64,000 nt of DNA from Gorsachius magnificus. Lineage: Eukaryota > Chordata > Aves > Pelecaniformes > Ardeidae. Positions 38,568-48,700 of the stretch are shown here, one piece after another; within the stretch, counting starts at the first letter, position 1, and each line of letters starts with the position of its first letter. The translations under genes and the position numbers were made by a program. The DNA is taken from contig CM067081.1 of assembly GCA_034008185.1 (NCBI GenBank), forward strand, positions 152,674,258 through 152,738,257, in the 5' to 3' direction. The notes under the pieces were generated by a model that was not told where the DNA came from, ran no database searches, and saw nothing but the letters and a program-made list of their open reading frames with translations.

Positions 38568-38864
38568 ATGGGAGATAGCTGGTTGCAGGAAGTACACTGG
38601 GAGAGGTTCCTGGCTCTGTTCTTCATCCAGATCTCCGATCTGTTTGCTTGTCACGCATGCTCACCTTTTCCCTTGTGGAACAGTTCAAGGGTGGGCAGAA
38701 GCTATGTGAGGATCTGGCTGAAGACATGTACTAATAAAATTGTTTACATGGAATTATTTCTGTTGTTATCTGGGGATAAAACCTCAGGTTTAGGGATATA
38801 CTTCTCCCTGCAGAGTTTTCCACTAGTTTTCTATATCATGCCCTTTGCATGGATCTGTCCCTAA
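38568..38864 (+). CDS. speculative 98-residue open frame downstream of a TATA box
   Basis: The ATG at 38568 has A at -3 and G at +4, a favourable context, and lies about 75 bases after the TATAAAAG. The predicted product is hydrophobic and aromatic in its C-terminal half, with no motif I recognise. No splice signals or polyadenylation signal clearly belong to it. It is best treated as a chance frame unless transcript data support it. Confidence 0.12.
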   Translation: MGDSWLQEVHWERFLALFFIQISDLFACHACSPFPLWNSSRVGRSYVRIWLKTCTNKIVYMELFLLLSGDKTSGLGIYFSLQSFPLVFYIMPFAWICP

Positions 38865-40213
38865 GTGAAGGACTACAGTCAGTAATGAAGTCCTGGCTGC
38901 CTAACAGTCAAAGCTGAGAGCCTCGTCACTATCCCAATTCTGCTCTAATGCCCCCATAGCAGCCTCAGCAAGTCTGACAGGCTGCTGTGGAAACACAGGC
39001 TACTTCCCCTCTTACCTTACGTTTATGAATAAGGAGTTTAATGTAATTTCTATGTTTAAATCCAGATCTCCTTCTACCAGAAAGCTTACAACTGTGTCAT
39101 AGCTGGCCAACAGAGACAGCCAGTGTATCATATAAAGATAATATGTGAACTACGTAAAAAACCCCCATTATTATCAATTTTCTCTCTTCCTAGCTTCTAT
39201 GGCAGCCACATATTACACCACACAAATGCATTGTAAGTTCCGTGTAGCAACAGCCTTCCTTTCCCTTGTGTTTGTAGAACAGAGCTCTGGCCTTTCACTG
39301 ATACGACTGGGTGCTACTACCATGCAGCTAAATACATGAATGAAGGGTTAAAATCTGCCTTTACGCTCAGCAATCAGCAAATGGAGCTGTTTCAAACTTG
39401 GGCAACTTTTAATCATAGAATCATTAAGGTTGGAAAAGACCTCCAAGATCATCAAGTCCAACCATCAATCCAATACCACCATGCCTACTAAAATCCAAAG
39501 TGCCAAATTTACACGTTTTTTGAACACATCCAGGGATGGTCACTCCACCACCTCCCTGGGCAGCCTGCTCCGATGCTTGACCACTCTTTCAGTAAAGAAT
39601 TTTTTCCTAACATCCAATCCAAACCTCCCCTCACACAACTTGAGGACATTTCCTCTCATCACTAGTTACTTGGGAAAAAAGACTGACACCCACCTCACTA
39701 CAGCCTCCTTTCAGATAGTTGTAGAGGGCGATAAGATTTCCCTTCAGTCTCCTTTTCTCATAAGACTTGTGCTCCAGACCCCTCAACAGCTTTGTTGCCC
39801 TTCTCTGGACATGCTCCAGCACCTTAATGTCCTTCTTGTAGTGAGGGGCCCAAAACTGAACACGGTATTCAAGGTGAGGCCTCACCAGTGTCAAGCCCAG
39901 AGGGACAATCACTTTCCTGGTCCTGCTGGCCACATTATTCCTGATACAAGCCAGGATGTTATTGGCCCTCTTGGCCACCTGGGCACACTGCTGGCTCATA
40001 TTCAGTCGCCTGCCGACCAACACCCCCAGGGTGTTTTTCTGCCCAGCAGCTTCCCAGCCACTCTTCCCTAAGCCTGTAGCGTTGCATGGGGTTACTGTGA
40101 CGCAAGTGCAGGACCTGGCTCTTGGCCTTGTTGAACCTCATACAACTCACCACGGCCCATCAATCCAGCCTGTCCAGATCCCTCTGTAGAGCCTTCCTAC
40201 CCTCGAGCAGATC

Positions 40214-40220
40214 AACACTC
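40214..40220. repeat. target-site duplication, left copy (AACACTC)
   Basis: Matches 40455-40461 exactly and abuts the 5' end of the nested CR1. Confidence 0.7.
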
Positions 40221-40454
40221 TGAAACTTAAGAGTTTTCAGTTGAATATGAGGAAAAACTTTACTTTGAGGGTGACAGAGCACTGCAACAGGCTGCCCAGG
40301 GGGGTTGTGGAGTCTCCTTCTCTGGAGATATTCAAAGCCCACCTGGACGAAGTCCTGTGCAACATGCTCTAGGTGAACCTGCTTTAGCAGGAGGGTTGGA
40401 TTAGATGATCTCCCAAGGTCCCTTCCAACCCTTGCCATTCTGTGATTCTGTGTG
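40221..40454 (+). mobile_element. CR1 LINE 3' fragment nested inside the opposite-strand CR1
   Basis: This 234-bp plus-strand segment has the CR1 3' region (GGCTGCCCAGGGGGGTTGTG, GAGTCTCC, GGATTAGATGATC, TCCCAAGGTCCCTTCCAACC) and ends in the tail variant ATTCTGTGATTCTGTGTG (40437-40454). It interrupts the reverse transcriptase of the minus-strand CR1 just after the FADD motif, between codons that are adjacent in intact copies. AACACTC occurs on both sides, consistent with a short duplication made at insertion. It must be younger than its host element. Confidence 0.9.
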
Positions 40455-40461
40455 AACACTC
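40455..40461. repeat. target-site duplication, right copy (AACACTC)
   Basis: Exact copy of 40214-40220, directly after the tail of the nested CR1. Confidence 0.7.
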
Positions 40462-40905
40462 CCACCCGCTTTGGTGTCATCTGCAAACTTACTGAGCGGG
40501 CACTCAATCCCCTCACCCAGGTCATTGATAAAGATGTTAAAAAAGACTGGCCCCAGAACTGAGCCCTGGGGAACACCGCTTGTGACCAGCTGCCAACTGG
40601 ATTTAACTCTGTTCACCACAACTCTCTGGGCTTGGCCATCCAGCCAGTTTTTAATCAGCAAAGAGTATGCCTGTCCAGGCAGACAGCTTCTCTAGGAGAA
40701 TACTGTGGGAGGCAGTGTCAAAGGCCTCCCTAAAGTCCAGGTAGACAACATCCACGGCCATTCCGTCATCCACTAAGCAGGTTACCTTGTCATAGAAGGA
40801 GATCAGGTTGGTCAAGCAGGACCTGCCTTTCATGAACCCATGCTGGCTGGGCTTGATCCCCTGGTTGTCCTGCACATGCCTGGTGAAATACATCCATATT
40901 TTCCA

Positions 40906-43806
40906 CTGAAGGTATAATTTGCTTTCTATATAATATAAGGTATTTCAGGGCTGATGGAGCCTTCAGGATATTTATTTAGGCTTCTCTTTGAATCCAGACA
41001 TTTGCATGAACCCTGATTCTTCTGGGGGCTGTTATGATTAGAACCACACATAGAATCTCATAAGCATTACTGAAGCTCTTTGGTTAAACCATGACTTAAT
41101 AAGATGTTCAAGTTTGCATAGGACACAATAGTTTTAGACTACTTTGCATGTTTTTTAGAATGGGAAGAGACAGCAAATATCAGTCTAATTAGAAAGAAAT
41201 CCAGAAATAGCTCCAATAGACTTGCATCAATGGCATTTCAGTGCATTTTTCAGCTACCCTGAACTTGAAATACAAGACAGCCAGGCTTCTGCAAATCAGT
41301 TACTATTAACATTTTTTCACTTTATAATTCAAAAGAAATTCAGGTCAAATATATCATATTTGCATATGTGAGTGATACTAAGAGTGGCACTGAAGACATG
41401 GAATTTGTCATACTTTCCCACAGTATGCCCTGTACTACACTATAGACTGCTTTTTCATCTTTCTCATATCTCTAATAGCAAGGATTGCATTTTCATTCAG
41501 AATTTAACAATCGTTATTATTAGGAAAGCAAATTAGTTTTTTTTTTCTTTCATGTTTTCCAAAGAAGTTTAGCATTGCAAAGTGATTCCTAGTGATTTTC
41601 ATATCTATTCTTTGTATTTAAAACAGTAGATCTATAGGACAGAAGGGCCTTAACAAGACAACTTATATTTTCATCCTCTCAAGAAATTTTCTCCATTCAT
41701 TTCAGTTGTGAATGGCTGTTTTCTATGGATACTTAACACTACAGTTCTCTCTACTGATTGTGTGTCAGTACCTCAAATACCTTGCAGTCCTTTTCACATT
41801 GGGGACTTGCACATAACTATACATTACAGTTTGTCTTCCCAGCTGCTGGTACAGAGCACACCATATTTTATTACAGAGGTGACAAATGTATTATGTCATA
41901 TACAGAATCCCATAGATCTTTCCATTATATGAACTCACTTTTGTGAGAGGGAGGTCTATCAATTCCTTACAGTTTTACTCTTATAATTAGGCCAAATTCC
42001 TCTGCCTCAACTGCATTTACCTGAGAACCTTATGTTGGGAACTTAGTAATGCTAAGTTCTCTCAACAGTAATACAACTAACCTTAAATATCAGTGCAAAC
42101 CTGATGCACTCTCTGGAAATATCTCTGTCATTCCACTGATTTCACAGGGAACACAGAGAACATAAGCTCTGGATTTAGACACTTCAATTAAGTGCCTTAA
42201 ATGGGGTGAATCCAGGCTTAAATTCCTGAACTTTTGTTAAAAGTGTTCTCCATTGCCATCTTTGTTTCTCTGAAGGCCTTCTTTAGTGGAAGACAATTGT
42301 GTTGACACCATGAATTGAATGGTTTACAATATACAACTTAAAATTATTGTAATATAACTTAAGGTAAATTTGATTTTAGGATTCAGGACACTTGGGATGT
42401 CAAACAGACTTTTTCACCTTTGTTTATAAATAAAGCAAATCTCCATGGGCAAGTTGTAACAGCTGAGAAAATAAAAACACCCCCCCCCCAAAAAAAAGCA
42501 AAGTTTATATTATTAAAACACAGAGGCAGTATGTCTGGGTGCTGAGCGCCTTCATGAATGTGCTGCTATCTTGTTTCCAAAAACCTTCCTGTCCCTGCTG
42601 ATGATGCAGCAGCTTTGTCAGGAGGAACAGCACTTAGGAATGGGTCCTCCAGTCTCCTCATATCATCATGCATTACATTGCAAGGGTCAATTTTCTTTCA
42701 CCTCATTTGTCTGGCTGTACACTGTCATTACAGGATCCGCTCTGTAGTTCAGGAGGAGTAGGTAGGTAGAGACATCTTTTATTTCTCATCATGAAGACAC
42801 ATAATCGTGTCTAATTTTTTGCACGAGTGCCTTTTGCAAGTGGAAAGTCAGACTATTGTTTTGACTAGGACTTTTTAAATACAGACCTGGTTTATGAAAG
42901 GTCCTCCTTTTTGCTGCCTGGCCTCACTAAGTCACATGAATCTATTTGGTCAAATATAATTTGTAGTTTGGATTTTTCACTGCAGAAGACTATAATTTGA
43001 GCTGTAAAAATGCCAGACGTAACACTTCTCTCTTCCTTCTTTTCTTTGCAAAGGTGAATCAAATAGACAAAGAGCATCTTGACACTTCATGGCCTCAAAA
43101 TGTAAATGAAGCATCAATGTATTTTCAATAACCTGCACTGACATTAGATAGAAAACACCTGTAATTTCCTTCACAGAGAAATATTTCATTTCTTTATAGT
43201 AACAGTGCAGGGCTTTTTCACGTGCTTTGCCATTTCTCTTAGAAAGTGATTATTACAAATTGTGCTGCCATTTCTATGACTTTTAAAGGTGCTTTCTTTT
43301 GTTTGTTTTCTTTTGGCTTCACCTTTGCTCCTGTGTTCCTATTTCATTTGTTAGATTTTGAAGAATCCCACTAGTCATCTGGAAGCTATATAAACACAGA
43401 CTGCAGTGAAAGCCATATCCCATTTTTATGGAATCTGAGAGACTATTTTCAGGAACCCATCTGCACAGGTGGGCTGGAATACACACACACACCTTCTTCC
43501 CCATCACACCACAGTGACCTACAGAGGATGAGGATCCTTTATAAAGAGAAAGAAAGGGGACGTTGCATTTGGATGCCTTCTTGACAAAACTCAGTACTCT
43601 CTGCATGAGTTTATCCCTTGCCCACAGAGATGAAAGGAATTTGTTCACTTACTAAATACCAGGGACAAGGAGAAGTGCGGCCCAGTGGAGGTTTCGGGAG
43701 GACTCAGACCAGTCCAGTGATGCACACCAGCCTGCCCGCAGAAGAAAGGGAGAACATAGTGGCCACCGCCTGATGGAATATCCTCTAAATATTGCTACTC
43801 TGGCAG
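40906..43806. other. gene-free AT-rich unique DNA
   Basis: No recognisable gene or repeat except a C10A8 tract at 42480-42497. Near 43670 the base composition becomes more GC- and CpG-rich, leading into the exon-like stretch at 43807. Confidence 0.5.
42480..42497 (+). repeat. C10-A8 homopolymer junction
   Basis: Ten C followed directly by eight A. The tract is a simple, length-unstable sequence and a likely place for sequencing error. Confidence 0.8.
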
Positions 43807-43976
43807 GTTCAGCAAGCGTTGGGGCAGCATGACCAGCTGTGCCTAGATCAGCAGCAGTTTCCACGGAAACAGCCTGAGAACCAAAAGCTGCTAAAGCTCC
43901 TGTTTGAGCATCGAATATTCTTCAGACGAACTACAAGAGAGACTCTGCTTCTCAAAGAGTGGTCTGAACTAGTTAG
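43807..43976 (+). other. exon-like open stretch, 170 bp, unrecognised
   Basis: The stretch follows a good acceptor context (GCTACTCTGGCAG) and ends at TAG followed by GTGAAG, a fair donor. It is open in one frame. The translation is rich in Gln, Leu and charged residues, has no obvious compositional artefact and uses C/G-ending codons such as CAG, CTG and GAC. CpG steps persist here and just upstream (43670-43945), unlike the surrounding AT-rich DNA. I recognise no family and cannot place neighbouring exons. It may be a real exon, a fragment of an old coding repeat or chance. Confidence 0.22.
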
Positions 43977-44526
43977 GTGAAGACTGTCAGATATGACATG
44001 GAAGGGCAGCTAACAAAAGCCTGGTTTTGGAAGTTCTGAAAAATGATCTGAAGTATCACTTTTAGACACATCTGAAGATATCTTGCATTGTTGCTGTTTC
44101 CTTTGCTGCAGAGCAAGTTGCTAGAGAGTAGGAGGGTTTACATGAAATGGAAATAATCTTTGAATCCCTAACTGAATGACTGTTTATCCTGCAAACTGCC
44201 CAATGGGATGTGACAAAACAACATATTTAAGGTACACCTAAGGAAATAGGAAGATGATTAAACCTCTTCTTAAGAAGGTAAGAAATTTAAATGATATGTC
44301 CAGGTCCTACCATTGACAGTACAAGTAAACTCCTTCCTGAGGTTAGTAGGATAAAACTGATTAGTCCTAATTGAGTTTCCAGCAGACACAGCCTCTTTAA
44401 TTGATCTCTTGTGTAACAAGATATTTCACGGAATGAAATTATCACCTGTGTGTGCAAACGTTTAATAGGACCAACTGTGCTCACTGAAATGCCTAATGCT
44501 TTGAAACTCTGAGGGTACCATGGACT

Positions 44527-44763
44527 TCATTTTGTATACAGACAGCTATGGAAATTTAAGGCAGTCCTCTTATAAGCATCTGAAAAAGGGTGGATCTCAC
44601 TGTATCTGAACCAAAGATTTCTCATATCCAGCAGAACAATGCATGTCGCAATAGAAAAAAATCCCACAGCTAAGGAAGCCAGCTGAGACCCTAAAATAGT
44701 ACCTGCAATAGAGTACACTAGAATTATTACACACAAGGAGAGGCCAAATCCCAAACCAGCCCC
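44527..44763 (-). other. exon-like stretch with two predicted transmembrane helices
   Basis: On the minus strand, just after a CAG that could be an acceptor, the frame stays open for about 78 codons to a TGA. The product has a hydrophobic segment starting LSLCVIILVYSIAG, a short polar turn, a second segment (LAVGFFSIATCIVLL) and then a charged tail with DMRNLWFRY. This layout resembles the last two helices and tail of four-helix MARVEL-type proteins such as the CKLF/CMTM family. The similarity is in pattern only. The acceptor lacks a good pyrimidine tract, no other exon of such a gene is visible and no ATG starts the frame. Hydrophobic chance frames are common in T-rich DNA. Confidence 0.2.
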
Positions 44764-44974
44764 CTGCTATTTATCACTTTAGCCTTCTCTGTCATCAGGA
44801 TGTCACAGCTCCACTGCCATGAACACAGGTCCATGTGAATGTTACAGGTCTGCTGAATGAAGAGTGAGTCTGATTCAACTCTAAGGGGATAGAAAGGAAA
44901 AGGGAAGGTATGTAATCAAGTCTGAGGCATCTATCCTCACTCTGAGGGAGGAAAACATGCAAGAGGAAAAGCAA

Positions 44975-45790
44975 GAAGGAGAATTTGGGGAACTACAAGC
45001 TCGTGAATCTAACCTTGGTTTTTGGGAAGACATTGGTGTAAATCCTTGTGGAAACCATTTGCAGGCACATGAAGGACAAGGAGGTGACTGGGAACATCCA
45101 GGATGGATTTAGCAATAGAGAGCACAACTGATTTGTTTTCCATGAGGAGATAACTTGATCTATGGACAAGGAGACAGGGCAGCAGATGTTGTTTACCTTG
45201 ACTCCAACAAGATTCTCAGCACGGTATTCTATGTTGCTAAGTTGAAGAGATATGTTTTGGATAGATGAAGTATAAGGTGCATGGAAAATTGCTGGATTGT
45301 TGGCCTGAAGGGCTAATGGTCTGAGGGTCCAAGTCCAACTGGACTTGTACTGGGTACAAGTAGCACTACTTGATGGTTGATACTGGCATTGATACTGTTT
45401 AAATTCTTCATTAATTACCAGCAGCACCAAATACCTACCCAATGGGCTGGCAAACAGGAGAAAATTGGGGGAGTGGTTGATGTGCTGGAGAGTAGGGCTG
45501 CCATTCTGAGGGGCCTTCACAGGCTGGAGACATGGGGGGTCAAAAGGAAGCTCATGAATTTCAGCAAGGACAAATGAAAGCCCTCTGCCAGGCCTGTAAT
45601 ACCCCCATACAACACAACAAACTGGGACTGTCTAGTTAAATAGAAGCTATGGAGAAAAGGGTTTGGGAGCCTGTGGCAGATAAACTCTACTATAATGTGG
45701 ACCTTCAGTCCTAACAAAAAAATTGTTACTCTGCCAGCTCTTTCTGCTATGCCTGTGCTGCGCTGGCCATGAAAGCTTTGGTGAAGGTAA
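44975..45790 (+). mobile_element. decayed CR1 LINE, reverse-transcriptase fragment
   Basis: Reading the plus strand with frameshifts gives the order of CR1 ORF2: a GNYKLVNLT-like start (near 44990), a QDGFS-like remnant, VYLDS near 45191, and an LERYVLD-like stretch. Near 45490-45570 come remnants of the RAAILRGLHRLETW and LMNFSKDK motifs (the usual [14 protein letters not shown]...LMRFNKAK block), followed by a trailing part to about 45790. Many stops and indels interrupt it and no CR1 tail is present. It is older than the tailed copies in this window. Confidence 0.75.
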
Positions 45791-48700
45791 GCTTACCTCT
45801 CCTTACCCAACTTCAAGTGATCTTGAAACTAGAAAATCTGTTTGCATGGTACTAGACAACAAAGTCTATATGACCAACAAAGGCTTAGTTTAGCCTCATG
45901 TAATTTTAGACATTAAGCACAGATTCTACTCAGTAAAAGTTCCCTTCAAAGCTGTGCAGAGCTTTAGGGCCTCAGTGGACTGAAATAATATTTTGCAGGT
46001 ACTTCTCTCTTTTTGAAGGAATTTAAAGTCACACAGCTGATTAATTCCATGCATAAATGTAACCAGAAGGAATCTGGGATAAAGTATAATGTCTGAAAAT
46101 TAGTTTAATTTAAATATATGCCCTTGGTATAGTATTTTATTTTAATAACTACTTTTGCATAACATTTATTTTAAAATAGCTCACTGAACAAATAGTCCAA
46201 ATAAATCTGGGTTTGGAGAGGTGCAAATACTGGCACTCAGTATGGTGAAAAGAAGAGGGTTATGGATTAAAGAGTGATCTCAGTTGAACTTACTGGCATT
46301 TTAAAGGCTCGACAGTTGTCATCCTCCAGCTCCTAAGTGGTATAGCCCAACTGAAATTGAGACAGACTTGGAATACCAATAGTGGTATCATGGTAGATTT
46401 CCAACCTCAGGAAATCCTAAATACCAAGAATTCTTAAATCCTGTAGAGGAAGATAAGGCTTCTCTTCGGCACAAAATAATATTCACCTTCACATACTTTT
46501 CTTTTTCTCTAAAAAAAAAAAAAGAAAGAATAAAGAAAAAAAAAGATTAACAGCTGTAAAAAAATACTAGCAGAATAGATGGGCTGGACAGAAATTATAC
46601 TTATTGAACCAGTGGCCTCCAAAGAATTCCATTCTTGCTCCCAATGTGTTATTGAGATGATTTTCCTGAAATTAAAATAATTGAAATTGACATTAGAAAA
46701 ACCAGCAGCACAGAATAATAACCAGCAGCTAAGCTACTGGGTTCTGAATAAGGATTTCTAATTCTCCATAAGCTCTTCTCAAATTCCTCTTAATATGGCC
46801 AAAGACATTCGCAAATTGGAAAAGCTTCAGCCAATAGAATGTGGCTTATGGGCTTAGCGCGAGAGAGTCGGCACAGCTTCACAAAGCTCCCTCAAGGCGC
46901 TCTCAGGAGAGTCTGAAGTGACCAAAGACAGTGGCGTCTCAGACACTCTTCTCTTTAATAGGTAAATCCAGTATTAGTCCATCATCCCTCTAAGAGTGTT
47001 TGTGAACCCTCTGGCAGCTGTATTGCTCAAAAAGCCCAGGATTTTTGAAGCAAAGTGGATTTCTAGTGGAGCCACATAAAAAAAAAGCTGCAACAATTAG
47101 AATGAAAAAAATTAATTTCTCATATACAAAAATAATAGTGAATTCTACAAACCAGTGGGTTTGTGAGCACAGGATATTTTGCATTTTGGAGGACTCTAAA
47201 TGTCCTCGCAGAGACTAGTTTCAGTTCAACAGCTGTACAGCTCTATTGTCAAGGGAACTATTGTGTTGCTATTGTTGTACAATTTAATTTTTCAGTCCAG
47301 ATAGGGTATTATCTAGTAATGAACCCTGTTACAGAAATATGGTCATTTGTATTATAAATGGTGATAATATTATTTCTGTCCGTGAGGCACTTGTACATCA
47401 TGCAAGGTATTGCACTCTCACAGGATTAAGCATGCTCTCTGTTCCAAATCACTGGCCAACATAATTTATGACATGGGGCTCCTTTTTGCTCTATTCAGCA
47501 CCTTCAAACCCTTTATCTGTTTAGAAGACACTGGCATGTTTTCTTCTGTGTTGTCTTCTTCCCTCCTAGTTTTTCTAATTTTGTTTGTCTTTTAATTTGC
47601 ATCAGTAACTTCAATATAATTAAAAAGAGGTGAAGAAAACCAACCAGTGTAAAGCAAAAAAATCTTATGATTTTTTTCTGTTTCCACAGAATGGAGTAAT
47701 TATGGTTCAGCTTCTCTTTCTGTAGAAATGTTCTGGCATCAGATATCATCCTGAACTACCACTCACTGTCGGGTGGGTTTGTGCTTTGTTTTAAAGCAGT
47801 CATCGTGGCAAACATAGTTTTTCATGCAAGGCCTTGATCCTGCTGAGAGTTGTCTTGTCAATGAGTTATCCAAAATTCCCTGTAGGGCAGGAAGCTAAAC
47901 CCCTGAGCCAACAAAAGGAAAATGAGGATGTGCATACAGTTATCACTTGTACTCCCACTGTTTCAAGGGAAAACTCATGTGTTCCAAAGGTACAGACAAA
48001 ATTGAATCAGATGAGGAAGCAGGACTCAAGCTGGTTGGTAATTTGAACCACGTATAAACCAATGTAATATCTCAGATCTCAGAGCAGGATCAACCACTGT
48101 GCTCATCTCTGTTTAAACGTATGGAAACACAGACAATACAAAGACATTGTTAACTGTGACCCTCTTCCCGTATTCCTCTGCCAAGAGGTGCATCTCTCTG
48201 TGGCCCAAGGCTTAGCTCCAATGCAGCCCAGCTACAAAACCTGGAGATAAATATCAGATCAAATTGTTTTATTGTGAGAAAGAGATGTGAGGAAGTGCAT
48301 AGAGTCATGCAAGCTAAAGAAGGTAAAACTTGCAAACTCATAACAGCTTGAGGGTCTAAGAAGAAAAACACCAAGATGGAGATTTGGTGCATAAAACCCT
48401 AAAAGGAAAAAAACAGGGACTCATAAGACAGCAAAATAGCAATATTGAGGGTCGGCCTCTTCCGCAGCACAGTGGACGCTGACCCTTTGCCCCCTCCTTG
48501 ACCACTGCCTGGCCTGCAAACATTCACAGGGCTTCTTATTAGGGGTTGTGAGCATATGAATGCTTAGACTAATAGCTTGGTGAGTGTAGTTGTTTGCTGT
48601 GTGTATTATCTAATAACTTACTTCTTTGGTCCTTTAAGCTGTGTGTGAAGCACTTGAGCACAGGGTAAAAGCTGCCTGAACAAAATGATCCAGGGAGAGT

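Larger units (their letters stand above)
39411..40905 (-). mobile_element. CR1 LINE, 5'-truncated, interrupted by another CR1
   Basis: On the minus strand the element runs from a 5' truncation near 40905 to the CR1 3' terminus at 39411 (AATCATAGAATCAT on the plus strand, the reverse of the tail). It encodes part of ORF2 reverse transcriptase: QHGFMKGRSCLTN (palm/fingers region), [15 protein letters not shown] and the catalytic FADD at 40476-40487. The frame then breaks at the inserted element (40221-40454) and resumes with RDLDRLD, followed by the C-terminal region at about 39631-40023. Stops and frameshifts separate these parts, so it is dead. A 213-codon frame on the opposite strand is only its shadow. 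Confidence 0.93.

Noticed and set aside
39430..40071. 213-codon open frame on the plus strand
   Set aside because: It is the antisense of the minus-strand CR1 reverse transcriptase and has no domain of its own.
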